From assembly GCF_965363235.1 (NCBI RefSeq), contig NC_134851.1, forward strand, positions 20,550,347-20,614,346: a stretch of 64,000 nucleotides of DNA, in the 5' to 3' direction. Shown piece after piece: positions 12,401 to 22,200 of this stretch. The notes beneath the pieces are model-generated. The model was not told the DNA's origin, ran no database searches, and saw only the letters and a program-made list of their open reading frames with translations. Made by a program: the position numbers and the translations under genes. How positions within the stretch are numbered: position 1 is the stretch's first letter; every line of letters starts with the position of its first letter. This DNA comes from Mytilus galloprovincialis. Lineage: Eukaryota > Mollusca > Bivalvia > Mytilida > Mytilidae.

Positions 12401-15400
12401 CGGTTTCGTCGTAGATTTCAAAATGCATAACCCGGTTTGGTCAAATAAAAAAAATCATAATCGCATTACATTATAATTGATTATTTAACTTCAGCGTTCA
12501 AAATGAGTTTTGTGGGTCGTTCGAAAACAAGTTCGTTCACCGGACAGCGGCTTATTATTAATATGAGTCTCAGATTCAAATAAATAATAAGCAAATTCCT
12601 ACTCTTATAGAACACAAATATTTTAATTTTACTTTGCATTCCGAACTTCTTTAACAGCATATTGAGATTAAAGCTCTCTAAATATGCGTTTTCTATATGA
12701 GTTATGGGAAAATATGTTGAACATGTTTAAACTTGAAATTGAAGTTTACGGTCTTAAAAATCGAAACACACAATTGATATGTGATTTTCTCGCACAAAAG
12801 AATGGACACCTTTATAAGTAATCTAATCATTCCATGTATGTAATCTTTTCTACCATCGTTAAAAATAAATCTTCTTAAGGATAAACGTTGATAATAAGAC
12901 AAACGTATATGCATGCATAATCGACATAGAAAATGAATGTAGGATTACAACTACCATGCATTAAAATAAAATTTATTTATCACTAATTGTAACTATACTG
13001 CTATGTACAAATTAGTATAATAGTCTCAGGTCATCGATAAAATTCAATAATAATTATTTTGTTAACATTATTAAAAAAACCGAGTCTGTACTGTCGCCAT
13101 TGTGTTATGATGATCGTACACTGACGTTGGTCAATATATTTTGACAATATATACGGACAGACGGATTCAGTTTATTTCAAAGTGGGCGTATTTCGAACAA
13201 CCTTTACATACCGCCGAGCGTAGCGAGTCGAACAATATTTTGATTATTTTTTGCTTTACAAAATCGTTAAATACAGGAATCAATATAGTTTTGGCAACCG
13301 AAGGTGGGGTCGGGGCGTGCAACCTATACGTCATCTAGATTCGCCACTTATCTTATAAAGTGTATACCGAATTAAAATATTGTAAGAAATGAGAAAACAG
13401 GGACACCCGGGAAATCGGATTATGTGAGTTGGATTATGTTTATTATAATAAATGCCGAATATCAAGTTCTTTTTATCGATTTCTATACATTTTTCTCAAA
13501 TATATATAAAAGTTATATAGGAAAATGATAAGGCAGACAAATATACAAATAAATCGACTTGGCCGATATCCTAATAAAACTTATTGACCTTTAATTACGA
13601 TTTTTTTTTTTCATTTCTTTGCGTTTTTTCACGCCCGTCCCAATTTTGACAGGACGTGTTATTGTATACACCCGTCTGTCCGTCCGTCCTTCCATCCGTC
13701 CGTTCCTCCATCTATCAGTCATTCGGTCCGTCCGTCTAGCTATCCGTCTATCTTTATGTCCAGCGTAAACATGTCGCACCGTAACTTGAGCTTATCTAGT
13801 TTTCATGAAACTTAACACAGTTATTTCTTGAAATGGTCACACGATTTGTAAACCTTTTAGTGAAAATCAAATTAAATCTTTTTGAGTTACAGAACTTTGT
13901 AAGTAAAACAGGAGTGTGTTTTTTGTTAACATGTCGCGCCATATCTCAAAATGATTTATCATTATTGCATCAAACTTTACACACTTCTTAGTAATATAAA
14001 TCTTAACTTCTGCATACTTTATGGTGATGTTTTAAATTTTGTTTTTTAAGCGTTAATTAGGTTTTCTTTGTAAAAAAAAAAAGGGGGGGTCACATACTGC
14101 GATGTATCTCAAAACCTATATAAAAAAAATATCATAATGTTAATGTTAAAAAAATAATTAGATATCAGTGTTTGCTATTGAGTATTTATATTCCATTTAA
14201 AATTAGTTTGAAGATCAGTGAAATAACGGATACGACTTTCATTAGGAAAATGTGTAGTACTATAATTACCTATGTAAATAAATGTAAACACGCCAAGTTT
14301 ACTTTATAATACATATATATTTAATTTCTTTCGAAAGACAATGTTCAGATCCGTGTTAACGTTGCTTTTCATTAATTGTTGGTTTTAAAAAAATATAAAA
14401 AACCGGGTGATATATATAGACGAAACCGGGTGTTGTGTAGTAAACAACAATGACGAAACCGGTGTATTTTTATTTGACATGACCTATTTCTTTCGTTCCA
14501 TACACATAAATACAAGTATTGAGATGCTCATAATGACTAGTTTTGCAATCTCTGTGTCAGTATCTATCTTCCCGTACCTTTCTTTCCGTACAATGTGAAC
14601 AATTTAAAGAGAAATTAAACAATTTCGAGGCAAGGTTCACTCAATTCGTCATTTTGACATGCATTTTGACTTATTTCTCCGTTAATATAGAACGGTTGTA
14701 GAAAATATTGCATATCACAATAGAAAATAGTTGTTTATGTATATATATTCTTCGATATCATTAAAAAAATAAGAAAATAAGGAGAAACCTATCTTTCTTC
14801 TGTCTATTGATGTTCCGTCATTGTGCCGGATGTTAGATACCATCGAGTCCGATCAAATTCTGCCGGTGTGGTTTAGACACAGTGCTAATGCCGGAATTGA
14901 ATTTGAATGGTGTTTCTTTCAGTGTTCTCGAGTTATGTCCCTTTATAAATGGAATAGTTGCTGAATTTGCAGTTTTTGCATGTAGTGTCAAAGAAAACAA
15001 AGTTTCAATAGGTTTGAATTGGTACATAAACTCTTACTCATTTACAAACTGAACAAATTCTTTTTTTAATTTTTATGCCCATGCTGTAGTAGAGAGGGCA
15101 TTAAGTTTTACCCTTGTTTCCACTGGACATTTAGCAACCAGGAATCAATCTTTTAATTTTTTATTATGCCCCACCTACGATAGTAGAGGGGCATTATGTT
15201 TTCTGGTTTGTGCGTCTGTTCGTCCGTCCGTCCGTCCGTCTGTTCGTTCGTTCGTCTGTCTGTCCCGCTTCAGGTTAAAGTTTTTGGTCAAGGTAGTTTT
15301 TGATGAAGTTGAAGTCCAATCAACTTGAAACTTAGTATACATGTGCCCTATGATATGATCTTATTTAAATGCCAAATTAGAGTTTTGACCCCAATTTTAC

Positions 15401-15838
15401 GGTTCACTGAACCTAGAAAATGATAGTGCAAATTTCAGGTTAAAGTTTTTGGTCAAGGTAGTTTTTGATAAAGTAAAAGTCCAATCAACTTGAAACTTAG
15501 TATACATGTTCCCTTTGATAAGATCATTCTAATTTTAATGCAAAATAAGAGAATTTATTCCAATTTCACGGTCCACTAAACATAGAAAATGATAGTGTGA
15601 GTGGGGCATCCGTGTACTGTGGACACATTCTTGTTAAAACAAATATGTATTTCTTTGCTTTGTAGGTTTACATTCTAACAGCTGTTTGCTTAATTTAATA
15701 AACAACTTTGTTTTATGTTCCAGCTCAATGATGTCCACTCATGCAGAACAGAGTTCAGTAGAAGATAGAATAAAAAGAAACAGATATAATTTACAGAGGA
15801 CAAAAGCGGAAATGGACAAAAATTTCTTAAAGAAATAG
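401..15838 (+). CDS. CWC25: CWC25-like spliceosome-associated protein, N-terminus missing
   Basis: Homologue of CWC25, the splicing factor that joins the activated spliceosome and promotes the first transesterification step in the nucleus. Exons: 401-450 (exon probably from 397), 1542-1654, 3630-3720, 4357-4426, 6078-6764, 7526-7653, 11776-11934, 15724-15838, all with GT..AG borders and matching phases; about 470 residues read. Family landmarks in order: EEKLQWMYKG and EEYLLGKRID, then the DMAAKAREDPLF block, NPMKMKRLQKQ, a long Lys/Arg/Ser/His-rich SR-like region in exon 5 (residues about 110-335), the LTEEEKKKKLEEMM block, and the C-terminal SSVEDRIKRNRYNLQRTK with a final basic tail. The conserved N-terminal block of the family (containing KKSWHPQT) is absent here. 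ATG 401 is only the first Met of the exon; an upstream exon outside the window is expected. Identity is secure, the start is not. Confidence 0.92.
505..1017 (-). repeat. Retroelement 3' tail, dispersed family 1
   Basis: Begins with AAAATTGAGAATGGAAATG and ends near ACATTATCGTAACT. The same sequence, diverged, is found downstream of a reverse-transcriptase fragment at 55172-56040. Shorter pieces lie at 19740-19815 and 37905-38008. The common outer end (GAGAATGGAAATG) suggests the 3' terminus of a retroelement, with most copies 5' truncated. This copy lies in CWC25 intron 1 in antisense orientation. Confidence 0.65.
1792..1900 (+). repeat. Dispersed family 2 copy (GGAAGATG...GAGTGCCAATGAGACAAC)
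   Basis: A truncated copy of a mussel dispersed repeat. Related copies in this window are at 20147-20220, 22245-22450, 43725-43870, 44480-44755, 53217-53584 and 62498-62877. It runs from ATATAGGAAGATGT to TGTACGGCCGTCTGC. No coding content. Confidence 0.7.
1913..1995. repeat. 83-nt near-perfect hairpin
   Basis: Outer arms 1913-1928 and 1980-1995 are exact reverse complements over 16 nt. Inner arms 1938-1949 and 1958-1969 are exact over 12 nt around an 8-nt loop. A further 6-bp pairing (TGGATA with TATCCA) lies between them. It sits in CWC25 intron 2 next to a family 2 repeat. It may be a short palindromic MITE or a hairpin RNA precursor; the sequence alone does not decide. Confidence 0.6.
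2337..3370 (+). repeat. 161-bp tandem array with dimeric higher-order structure
   Basis: Six consecutive units of about 161 bp, marked by the recurring (C)CGTGCATT at about 2410, 2571, 2732, 2893, 3056 and 3217 (the last diverged). Units 2 and 4 share ACGCATGAACTGTTCTAC-type starts. Units 3 and 5 share TTTTCTCATGAACCATTC and the variants ATAGAGGTC and GATCGTAAAATGG. The alternation means that a dimer was duplicated. Single open frames across it are by-products of the repeat. It lies in CWC25 intron 2. Confidence 0.85.
3846..4115 (+). repeat. Minisatellite, about 35-bp unit, seven copies
   Basis: Unit resembles AAGAGTTGCGGGGGAAATAA followed by CTGATAACATAAGAA, repeated with small changes (TGCAGG, TGTGGGG, TGCTGG). 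The antisense open frames with repeating YQLFPPQLFSY-like peptides come from the repeat and are not genes. It lies in CWC25 intron 3. Confidence 0.85.
4486..5642. mobile_element. hAT-type non-autonomous DNA transposon
   Basis: Ends are CAGGGTTTTCGCTGG on the left and CCAGGGGAAACCCTG on the right. Both sides carry the 8-bp direct repeat GATGTACT (4478-4485 and 5643-5650). An 8-bp target duplication with CAGGG ends is the hAT superfamily signature. Subterminal GGCGAAA motifs recur near both ends. A run of about 18 G lies near 5512-5528. No transposase reading frame is present, so it would have to be moved in trans. Inserted in CWC25 intron 4. Confidence 0.8.
5655..5985 (+). repeat. Diverged copies of the 161-bp tandem unit
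   Basis: Two units related to the 2337-3370 array (shared GACAAAATGGAGGTCA and TTCAGGAGTTATGGTTCTTG). They directly follow the right target duplication of the hAT-type element. The final ACACAAATAAATGTTAA matches the end of the larger array. Confidence 0.75.
7708..9710. mobile_element. TATACGACCGC-ended element with internal tandem repeats
   Basis: Starts TATACGACCGCAAAATTTG and ends after CTGCGGTCGTATAAAGC plus a short CATCTGGTTT tail, so about 12 bp is inverted at or near the ends. ATTTTTA (7701-7707 and 9711-9717) may be a 7-bp target duplication, but AT-richness makes this uncertain. Inside are a GTCGTC microsatellite, four units of about 160 bp (TTTTCGCAC..AGGGGCCAAAAAGGGCCC), then about four units built on GGTTCTTTGATATG, then TTGCACAATATTGTGCAAT palindromes (about 8985-9150). 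No transposase frame. This is a high-copy mussel-type element; its superfamily is unclear (a Helitron relative is possible). In CWC25 intron 6. Confidence 0.7.
10987..11436. mobile_element. 450-bp MITE with 8-bp target duplication
   Basis: Ends CACAGGGGGGTAACTT and (reverse complement of the right end) CACGGGGGAGGGGTAACTT. Both are followed by related inner sequence with TGTGCCA and TGGG(T/G), giving imperfect inverted repeats of roughly 80 bp. The flanks carry the direct repeat CCTTAGGC at 10979-10986 and 11437-11444. No coding capacity. In CWC25 intron 6. Confidence 0.75.
11955..14884. mobile_element. CACTGTG-ended foldback DNA transposon with 5-bp target duplication
   Basis: The two ends are inverted copies of each other over about 490 bp (roughly 11955-12450 and 14395-14884), beginning CACTGTGTCTAAACCACACC. 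The flanks carry CTAAT on both sides (11950-11954 and 14885-14889), and no shorter or longer duplication fits. Each arm carries three inward-lying CCGGTTTCGTC-like motifs. The 1.9-kb centre has no transposase-like frame; it contains a GTCC-rich microsatellite (about 13670-13740) within what looks like a nested repeat (about 13627-14100). CAC ends plus a 5-bp duplication fit Transib/RAG-like transposons; arms this long do not. It sits in CWC25 intron 7. Confidence 0.8.
15163..15634 (+). repeat. Dispersed family 3, two-unit copy, sense
   Basis: Starts ATTATGCCCCACCTACGATA, continues with a GTCCGTCC/GTTCGTTC microsatellite, and ends GTACTGTGGACACATTCTTG. The central block (AGGTTAAAGTTTTTGGTCAA to the TAGAAAATGATAGTG segment) occurs twice. 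Other copies are at 33035-33308 and 47930-48225, with a remnant at 11600-11735. It is the left arm of an inverted pair around the last CWC25 exon. Confidence 0.75.
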
Positions 15839-15842
15839 TATA

Positions 15843-15882
15843 AATAAAGTTTTGATTTTACCCTAATGAAATTTGTAATAAA
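15843..15882 (+). terminator. Poly(A) signals of the CWC25 homologue
   Basis: AATAAA at 15843-15848, five bases after the TAG stop, and again at 15877-15882. The second is better placed for cleavage about 15-30 bases downstream. Both imply a very short 3' untranslated region. Confidence 0.5.
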
Positions 15883-16238
15883 TGTAAATATACATGTATA
15901 GGATATTTTCTTTCTAGTTTTAATATTCACAACTAATATAGAAACAGGATGATTTATAACTTACCATTTTGCTTGGATGTCACACTATTGTGTTTTTTGT
16001 CTAATGGTTGCTGTTTCATATCTCCTTTTATCATATAATTTAGTTCAAAATTTCAATTTTTTCTTTCTGACTGCTTATAAAATTCCTCTTTTAATAAATG
16101 TAATCATATATGAAATTTTAGTCTAAATCATAGCTTATACCCCTTAAACCAATAAAAGTGGCACTAGCTACAAGATATATAAAAAATCCAAAATGTGAAT
16201 ATTTTTGTTCAATCAATAATGAAAGTGAAATAGTGAAA

Positions 16239-16722
16239 ACAAGAATGTGTCCAAAGTACAAGGATGCCCCACTTGCACTATAATTTTCCATGTTCCATGG
16301 ACCGTGAAATTGGGTAAATATCTAATTTGGCATTAAAATAAGAAAGATCATACTATAGGGAACATGTGTACTAAGTTTCAAGTTGATTGGGCTTCAATTT
16401 CATCAAAAACTACCTTGACCAAAAACTTTAACCTGAAACTCCCATGTTCATTTTTTTTGTTCAGTGGACCGTGAAATTGGGGTCAAAAGTCTAATTTGGC
16501 ATTAAAATTAGAAAGATCATATCATAAGCAACAAGTGTACTAAGTTTCAAGTTGATTTGACTTCAGCTTCATCAAAAACTACCTTGACCAAAAACTTTAA
16601 CCTGAAGCAGGACGAACAAACGAACGAACGGATGGACGAACGAACGGACGGACGAACGAACGAACAAACGGAGCCACAGACCAGAAAACATAATGCCCCT
16701 CTACTATCGTAGGTGGGGCATA
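16239..16722 (-). repeat. Dispersed family 3, two-unit copy, antisense
   Basis: Reverse-complement relative of 15163-15634, with the same two internal units and the same microsatellite (ACGAACGAACGG). It ends CCTACGATAGTAGAGGGGC when read on the minus strand. The last CWC25 exon and its poly(A) signals lie between the two arms. Confidence 0.75.
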
Positions 16723-16729
16723 AAAAAAT

Positions 16730-19030
16730 TTCACTTTTAGCAGCCAATATGGTTAAATTTTATTAAAATAAGCTAAGACACATTGAATCGCTATTCATGT
16801 GAACTACAATTTAACCCCTTAGCTAAAGATCGATAACGCATGCATTGTGCGTGTAAAGGTATTTAAAAGAAAAGAAAGTCAACATTGAAGAGAAACAAAG
16901 CTAATCATTTGATTGGCTGATTTGATCCACAAAAAAATCATTTTTATAAATGTAAAAACAATGATAAACATGTATATATTTTTAATCTATAATATGAAAT
17001 TAAACAGACCTAGAAAAATCCAATTGCACAAGTTGCTTAATCTTTTTCATATCTATATTTATGTTTACATCACTTATTTGGTCATCAGAGGTCAACTGGA
17101 TAGTTAATTTAATAGATGAGGTCTAGACTAAAATACACAAATTAACGTGCCTATGCCCTACAAATTGTTTATTTTAGGCTTTTGATAGTTTGAATAAATG
17201 TTTTACATTGTTATAAATCAAATATAATAATTTTAGTCAAATCAGTGAACATGAATTTGACATCTATTGCCCCTTTAATATACAATAACATAACAAAATA
17301 AATCATAGAAGAGCAGCAGATACAAATACAATACATACCACCAATAAATATCATAAGATATCAGTACAGACACAGCACATACAGTATACCAGGAAAAGAG
17401 CAGCATATTCATATGAAACATGTGTACACAAGCAATTAAAAGCAGAATACACTTATACAGAACTTCACCAGATTAGGTCCTTTAAGTATATGTAAATAAT
17501 ATTTATACTTTTATTATTAAAAGATTTGGGAAGTTTTTCCACGATTTTCTTTTTGGAAAAAAGATGAATTTATGAAGAATCTGGTTCAATCTCATACTTT
17601 TGATTAGACCTGCTGAGATATCTATTTTCAATACATTGCAAGTCAGGTAATTTATTTTCTAACTACCACAGAACAAACCATTTATTTTTGTGATTATCAA
17701 GGCTGAGTTATTTATTTTCAAAATCCCCCCTACCAGAATATAAAATGGTCGTCCCCTTATAAAGATGTTAAATAAACTGATAATCAACATCTAGAACAAG
17801 CCTCCATACCCAATCGCTTGCCTTTATATATTTTCAGAATTCTGTTTCTATATGAATGTTGTAAAAGAATTGGCATATCTAATTTCCATGGATTTTTTTA
17901 GGCTCTGCCACCTTAGTCATGGTCTATTGACTTTGAATTTTACTAAGTTAACCTGTACAAGTTTGTGATTAGATCAGTTCAAGGGATACCATTTAGGGTA
18001 GGCAAATGTTAATTGGTATTCAGTTGTATTTATGCATTAGCACATCTCATTACCATGGAGAATATTTGGCCCTGCCCCCTTACTCTTTCACAAAAAAGAT
18101 GACAATGTGTCTGTACTCAATAACATGTATGAGAAATTGTATTGTTACTCATGAATGAGATACATGTACTAAAAGTATAAGATGTATATAAGCCTCATTA
18201 ATGAATCAAATTGCATTACACTAAGTACACTCTAATAGCCGAGAACTACAAGTTTGTCCATCCTTATAGCATAGCACAAGAATGACTAGAGATATATTTT
18301 TATAACACAGCGCTCGATCTGTTGTTATAACAAAGTAGTAAGTCATTATTATAGTATTCAACCAAACACATTCTTTTATCATAAAACTAGGTTCATTCTT
18401 ATATAGCAGCATATCGTTTAGAATATTCTTATAGCAGTCCACTAAAGTACTCATTGGGATGTTTCAGCAGCACTCCTCTTTCTCAAAAAGATGTAGAAGA
18501 GACTTGACCAGGATCAGTCATCTGTGTTAGCGAAGCTGTACCCTTACTCTGTCACATGCATATGAAACAGCTTGAGTTCTTAATCAGATGCAAATGAGAC
18601 AAGCCGGGGTTCTCTACTAGAATGAGAAGCTGTACCCTTATATCTTTCACATTATATCAAAAGATGACAAGATGTACTCAATTACATGTATGAGAAGTTG
18701 TTTTATCACTCAATCACATGAATGAGATACATGTACTTAATGTATCAGCTGTGTATCAGCCTGTATCCTAACTGTATCAAACATATGGCAGTATATTTGC
18801 TTAAACATATCAAATATATATGCAAATATATGCAAGATTGTACATTATTATAGCAAGAATTTGGTCCAATCTTATTACATAACACTAGTAACACTATTAT
18901 AAATAATGATACCTTTTTTAAAATATTAAAAGAATATTCAAGGATTTGTTTGCCTCAGCAGAGACATATAATTATTATATGTAAAATGTATAAATATAAT
19001 ATAAAAAATTCAGAAGTGCAAAATATTATT
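16730..19030. other. Intergenic stretch, no gene seen
   Basis: AT-rich sequence between the CWC25 homologue and the next gene. Short open frames on both strands lack codon structure or splice context. Around 18100-18180 and 18660-18740 a segment with ACATGTATGAGAA and GAATGAGATACATGTAC is repeated. Motifs like CATTCTTATAGCA recur at 18240-18440. I see nothing else. Confidence 0.4.
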
Positions 19031-19035
19031 TTTAG

Positions 19036-19188
19036 TATGATTTTGAGGAAGATTTAGTTACTAAATTACCAGAAGATTACGAAACTAGGACAACCAGTAT
19101 TGGCGCATCCAAGGAAGGGATTTTCGTGTGGTCCAATATCGGAGGAATCTACATAGGAAAGGAGAAGATTATTAATTACAAACCATGA
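19036..19188 (+). CDS. Exon-like segment, 50 codons, not assigned
   Basis: After a good acceptor (TTATTTTTAG, ending 19035) a frame begins YDFEEDLVTKLPEDYETR and ends KEKIINYKP with TGA at 19186-19188. The residue mix is protein-like (balanced charge, few low-complexity runs). The frame closes 71 bases before the ATG of the next gene, so it cannot be in the same coding sequence. It could be the last exon of a gene further left, an alternative 3' end, or chance. I do not recognise the sequence. Confidence 0.3.
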   Translation, partial: YDFEEDLVTKLPEDYETRTTSIGASKEGIFVWSNIGGIYIGKEKIINYKP

Positions 19189-19259
19189 CTTTGTAGTGTC
19201 TTTCCCCAGTACTTTGAGTCGCAATTTCAGTGAAATAATCAAGATCTAAATTGTTGAAC

Positions 19260-22200
19260 ATGCAAAGGACAAGAAAACGACCTGAACGAGATGTTGGTCT
19301 ATCAGAATCATCTTCAGATAGTGAAATTGACAAAATCATGCTTAAATCAAACGTAAACGGTCGAAAACGTAGAAGTAAGGACAGTGGCAGTGACAAAAAT
19401 TATGTCGCACCATTTGTCTCTGAGTGGACGACACAAACAGTTGAGAAAAAAATACATATATCTTACGAATCTCTTATAAGTGGGACAGATGTGTTCCAGA
19501 GAGGTAGTATAAACATTGCATTAACAGACATTCAAATGCAGTACTTTGAATACTTGAAGAGTTTTCTAACATTTTCTGAGAGTCTTGATGGGTTTAGACT
19601 TTATGCTTCAAGAATAAAACAACATTTGACAGACATAAATCAGGAATTGTTTATGTCTACTGCATTCTATAGTTGTCATATGTATGTATTGAATTAATCA
19701 AACATAGGTTATATTTTTTAACAGTTTCTCGCTACATTGAAGACCAATTGGTGGCCTTCGGCTGTTGTCTGCTCTATGGTCGGGTTGTTGTCACTTTAAC
19801 ACATTTCCCATTTCCTTTCTCAACAATGCTCAATTTTATTAATTTCAATCCTTCTGTTTCTGCTGATTAATGCAGTGACAGCAGGGTATTATAAAGAATT
19901 TATTGCACACTGGATTTTTCCAGATGCATTTTGTAGAACAAAAAACAATGAAATACAATAACATCAATAGATGACATCCCCAGTGTCTGAGTGACCATTG
20001 ATAGCCGTGATAGCTTCACTGTAGTAGATGAGACGTCATGAGCTCCATATAAAATTTACTAACCCTTTACGAACTTGCAGGTGATCACCTCGGTCCATCT
20101 AACAGTGCTTCTTCTTCTTCCTTGCTAACATGGCTAAGTACAAAATGTAGATATAGGAAGATGTGGTGTGAGTGCCAATGAAACAACTCTCCATCCAAAT
20201 AACAACTAAGGACTGTTTAACCAATCACAACCATGACAACATAATAATATACATGATATACCCATGGTGCTATAACATGTATAAGCATGATAAGTAAATC
20301 TTCCCACAGATTTTAAACGTTACATTGTAAACTTACATGACTTAATAGCATTAAAAAACCTGGCTTAAGACATGTAAGACATGTAAGATGTTTAGTCACA
20401 AATGTTGGTCAACAATGTATAGAACACAAATTATAGAACAAGCATATACTTTGTCAAACATGACAAGCCAGGGTTAATACATGTGTACATGGTGTACATG
20501 GTGTATGTGTAGACAGTATTATGTCATATTAACATGAACATGATGAACAGTGATAAAACAATTGAAAACCATGTTTAGTAATTCAGCATGTTCAGCAAAT
20601 GTTCAGAGACTGCATAAAACAAGTAATCAATTAGTATCAAATGGATTAAATAATACTATCACTGTGAATAGGCTATTTGCCAATTCCCGTAATTGACCCT
20701 GTAATTAGAGATCCCTCTTTCAGTTGTCTCCCTTATGAGGGACATTAATTTTTATTTATAATGGAGAGCTAGCAGAACGAGCAAATTTACCTGTGCGTAA
20801 TGTGAGTAATCTTTAAGGTTTTCAAATCTTTTAATTACATTAATTTGTTGTTAATCTAAATACTTTTGACATCAGAATATATTTTTTATGAAAAATTAGT
20901 TAAACCGACGATACTTTACTTTCAATTCATCATGCTCTGCATTGGAAAATGCCAATTTTGTCCGGTATGGAACCAGTCAACGATTGACAAAGGGAAGTAA
21001 TTTGCTTAAAAAGTGTGTAATAACAGAATCAAATTGGTTATCATGGTAATTGGCAAATGGACTATTGAACCCTGCATTAATTATGATGAAACTACTTCAA
21101 ATCAATTAGATGTTATATTTTACACAGCTGCACAATAATCCTCCATTAAAGGCATTATACTTTATTAAGATTGTGAATGTTGTTTGTATTTTTTAGATCT
21201 CTGCAGTACTTTATACAACTTTTGGAAAATCTATGTGACAAAGCTTCCATGGAAGAACCAGAATATGGTACACTTTTTACAGAGCTAGTGTCACGGTTTG
21301 CTGAAGTTTGTTTATTGATGCCATAGTAGGTTCTATATTAGATATTGATGAATAAGCATAGGTGTGCTGTTCAGATCTAGTGTCACAGTTTGCTTAAGTT
21401 TGTTTATTGATGCTTCAGTAGGTTTAATATTAAATATTGATGGATAAGCATAGGTGTACTGTACAGAGCTAACTAGTGTCATGGTTTGCTGAAGTTTGTT
21501 TATTGATGCTACAGTAGGTTTTATATTAAATATAGATGGATAAGCATATATATATATTGATGCCATAGTAGGTTTTATATTAAATAATATTTATTATATA
21601 TTATGGATAAGCATATGTTTACTTGTGGTGTTTTGTTACTGTTCATGGCGTCAGTTTTAGGTACAATAAAATCACTTCAATACTTTATTGATAGGGGGTG
21701 CTGCTTGGGTTCTGTTTACAAATGGTTTACCCCACCCTTTTCATATAATTTATATTTTAAAAATGTACAAATGATGTATAGCATACCTTTTTGTATATAG
21801 TGTATAGGTCAAAATGTAACCTTTTCCCATATTGTTTGGGTTTCATGTGGTGTGTAATGTCAGAACGTATAATGGGATCTATATTCACCTTATCATATCA
21901 GTGCATATATTTCTGTTGTCTTCCAGACCTATTCACATATTTTCAAGCCTGAAAAGTTGACATATTCCTGGATGTGGCATGTACTTGTTATTTTTTCTTT
22001 ATTTGCAATAGTGTAACAACTTCTTTTTTTTGGGAGGACTCAAATGAGAAAACCAAAAAACTAATTTATACTATAGAAATTCAATTAAGAAACAAAGATA
22101 TTTCTGCCTTTTCTTTGGAACAATTCTTGAATTACTGGATAAAAGGAATGATGTGATGTACTAAACAAATAGGGTGAAATGATTATAATCTAAACCAGCA

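Noticed and set aside
13627-13780. Possible coding segment in the centre of the CACTGTG-ended element
   Set aside because: The Arg-rich minus-strand frame is the GTCC microsatellite in translation; no transposase or zinc-finger motif is present.
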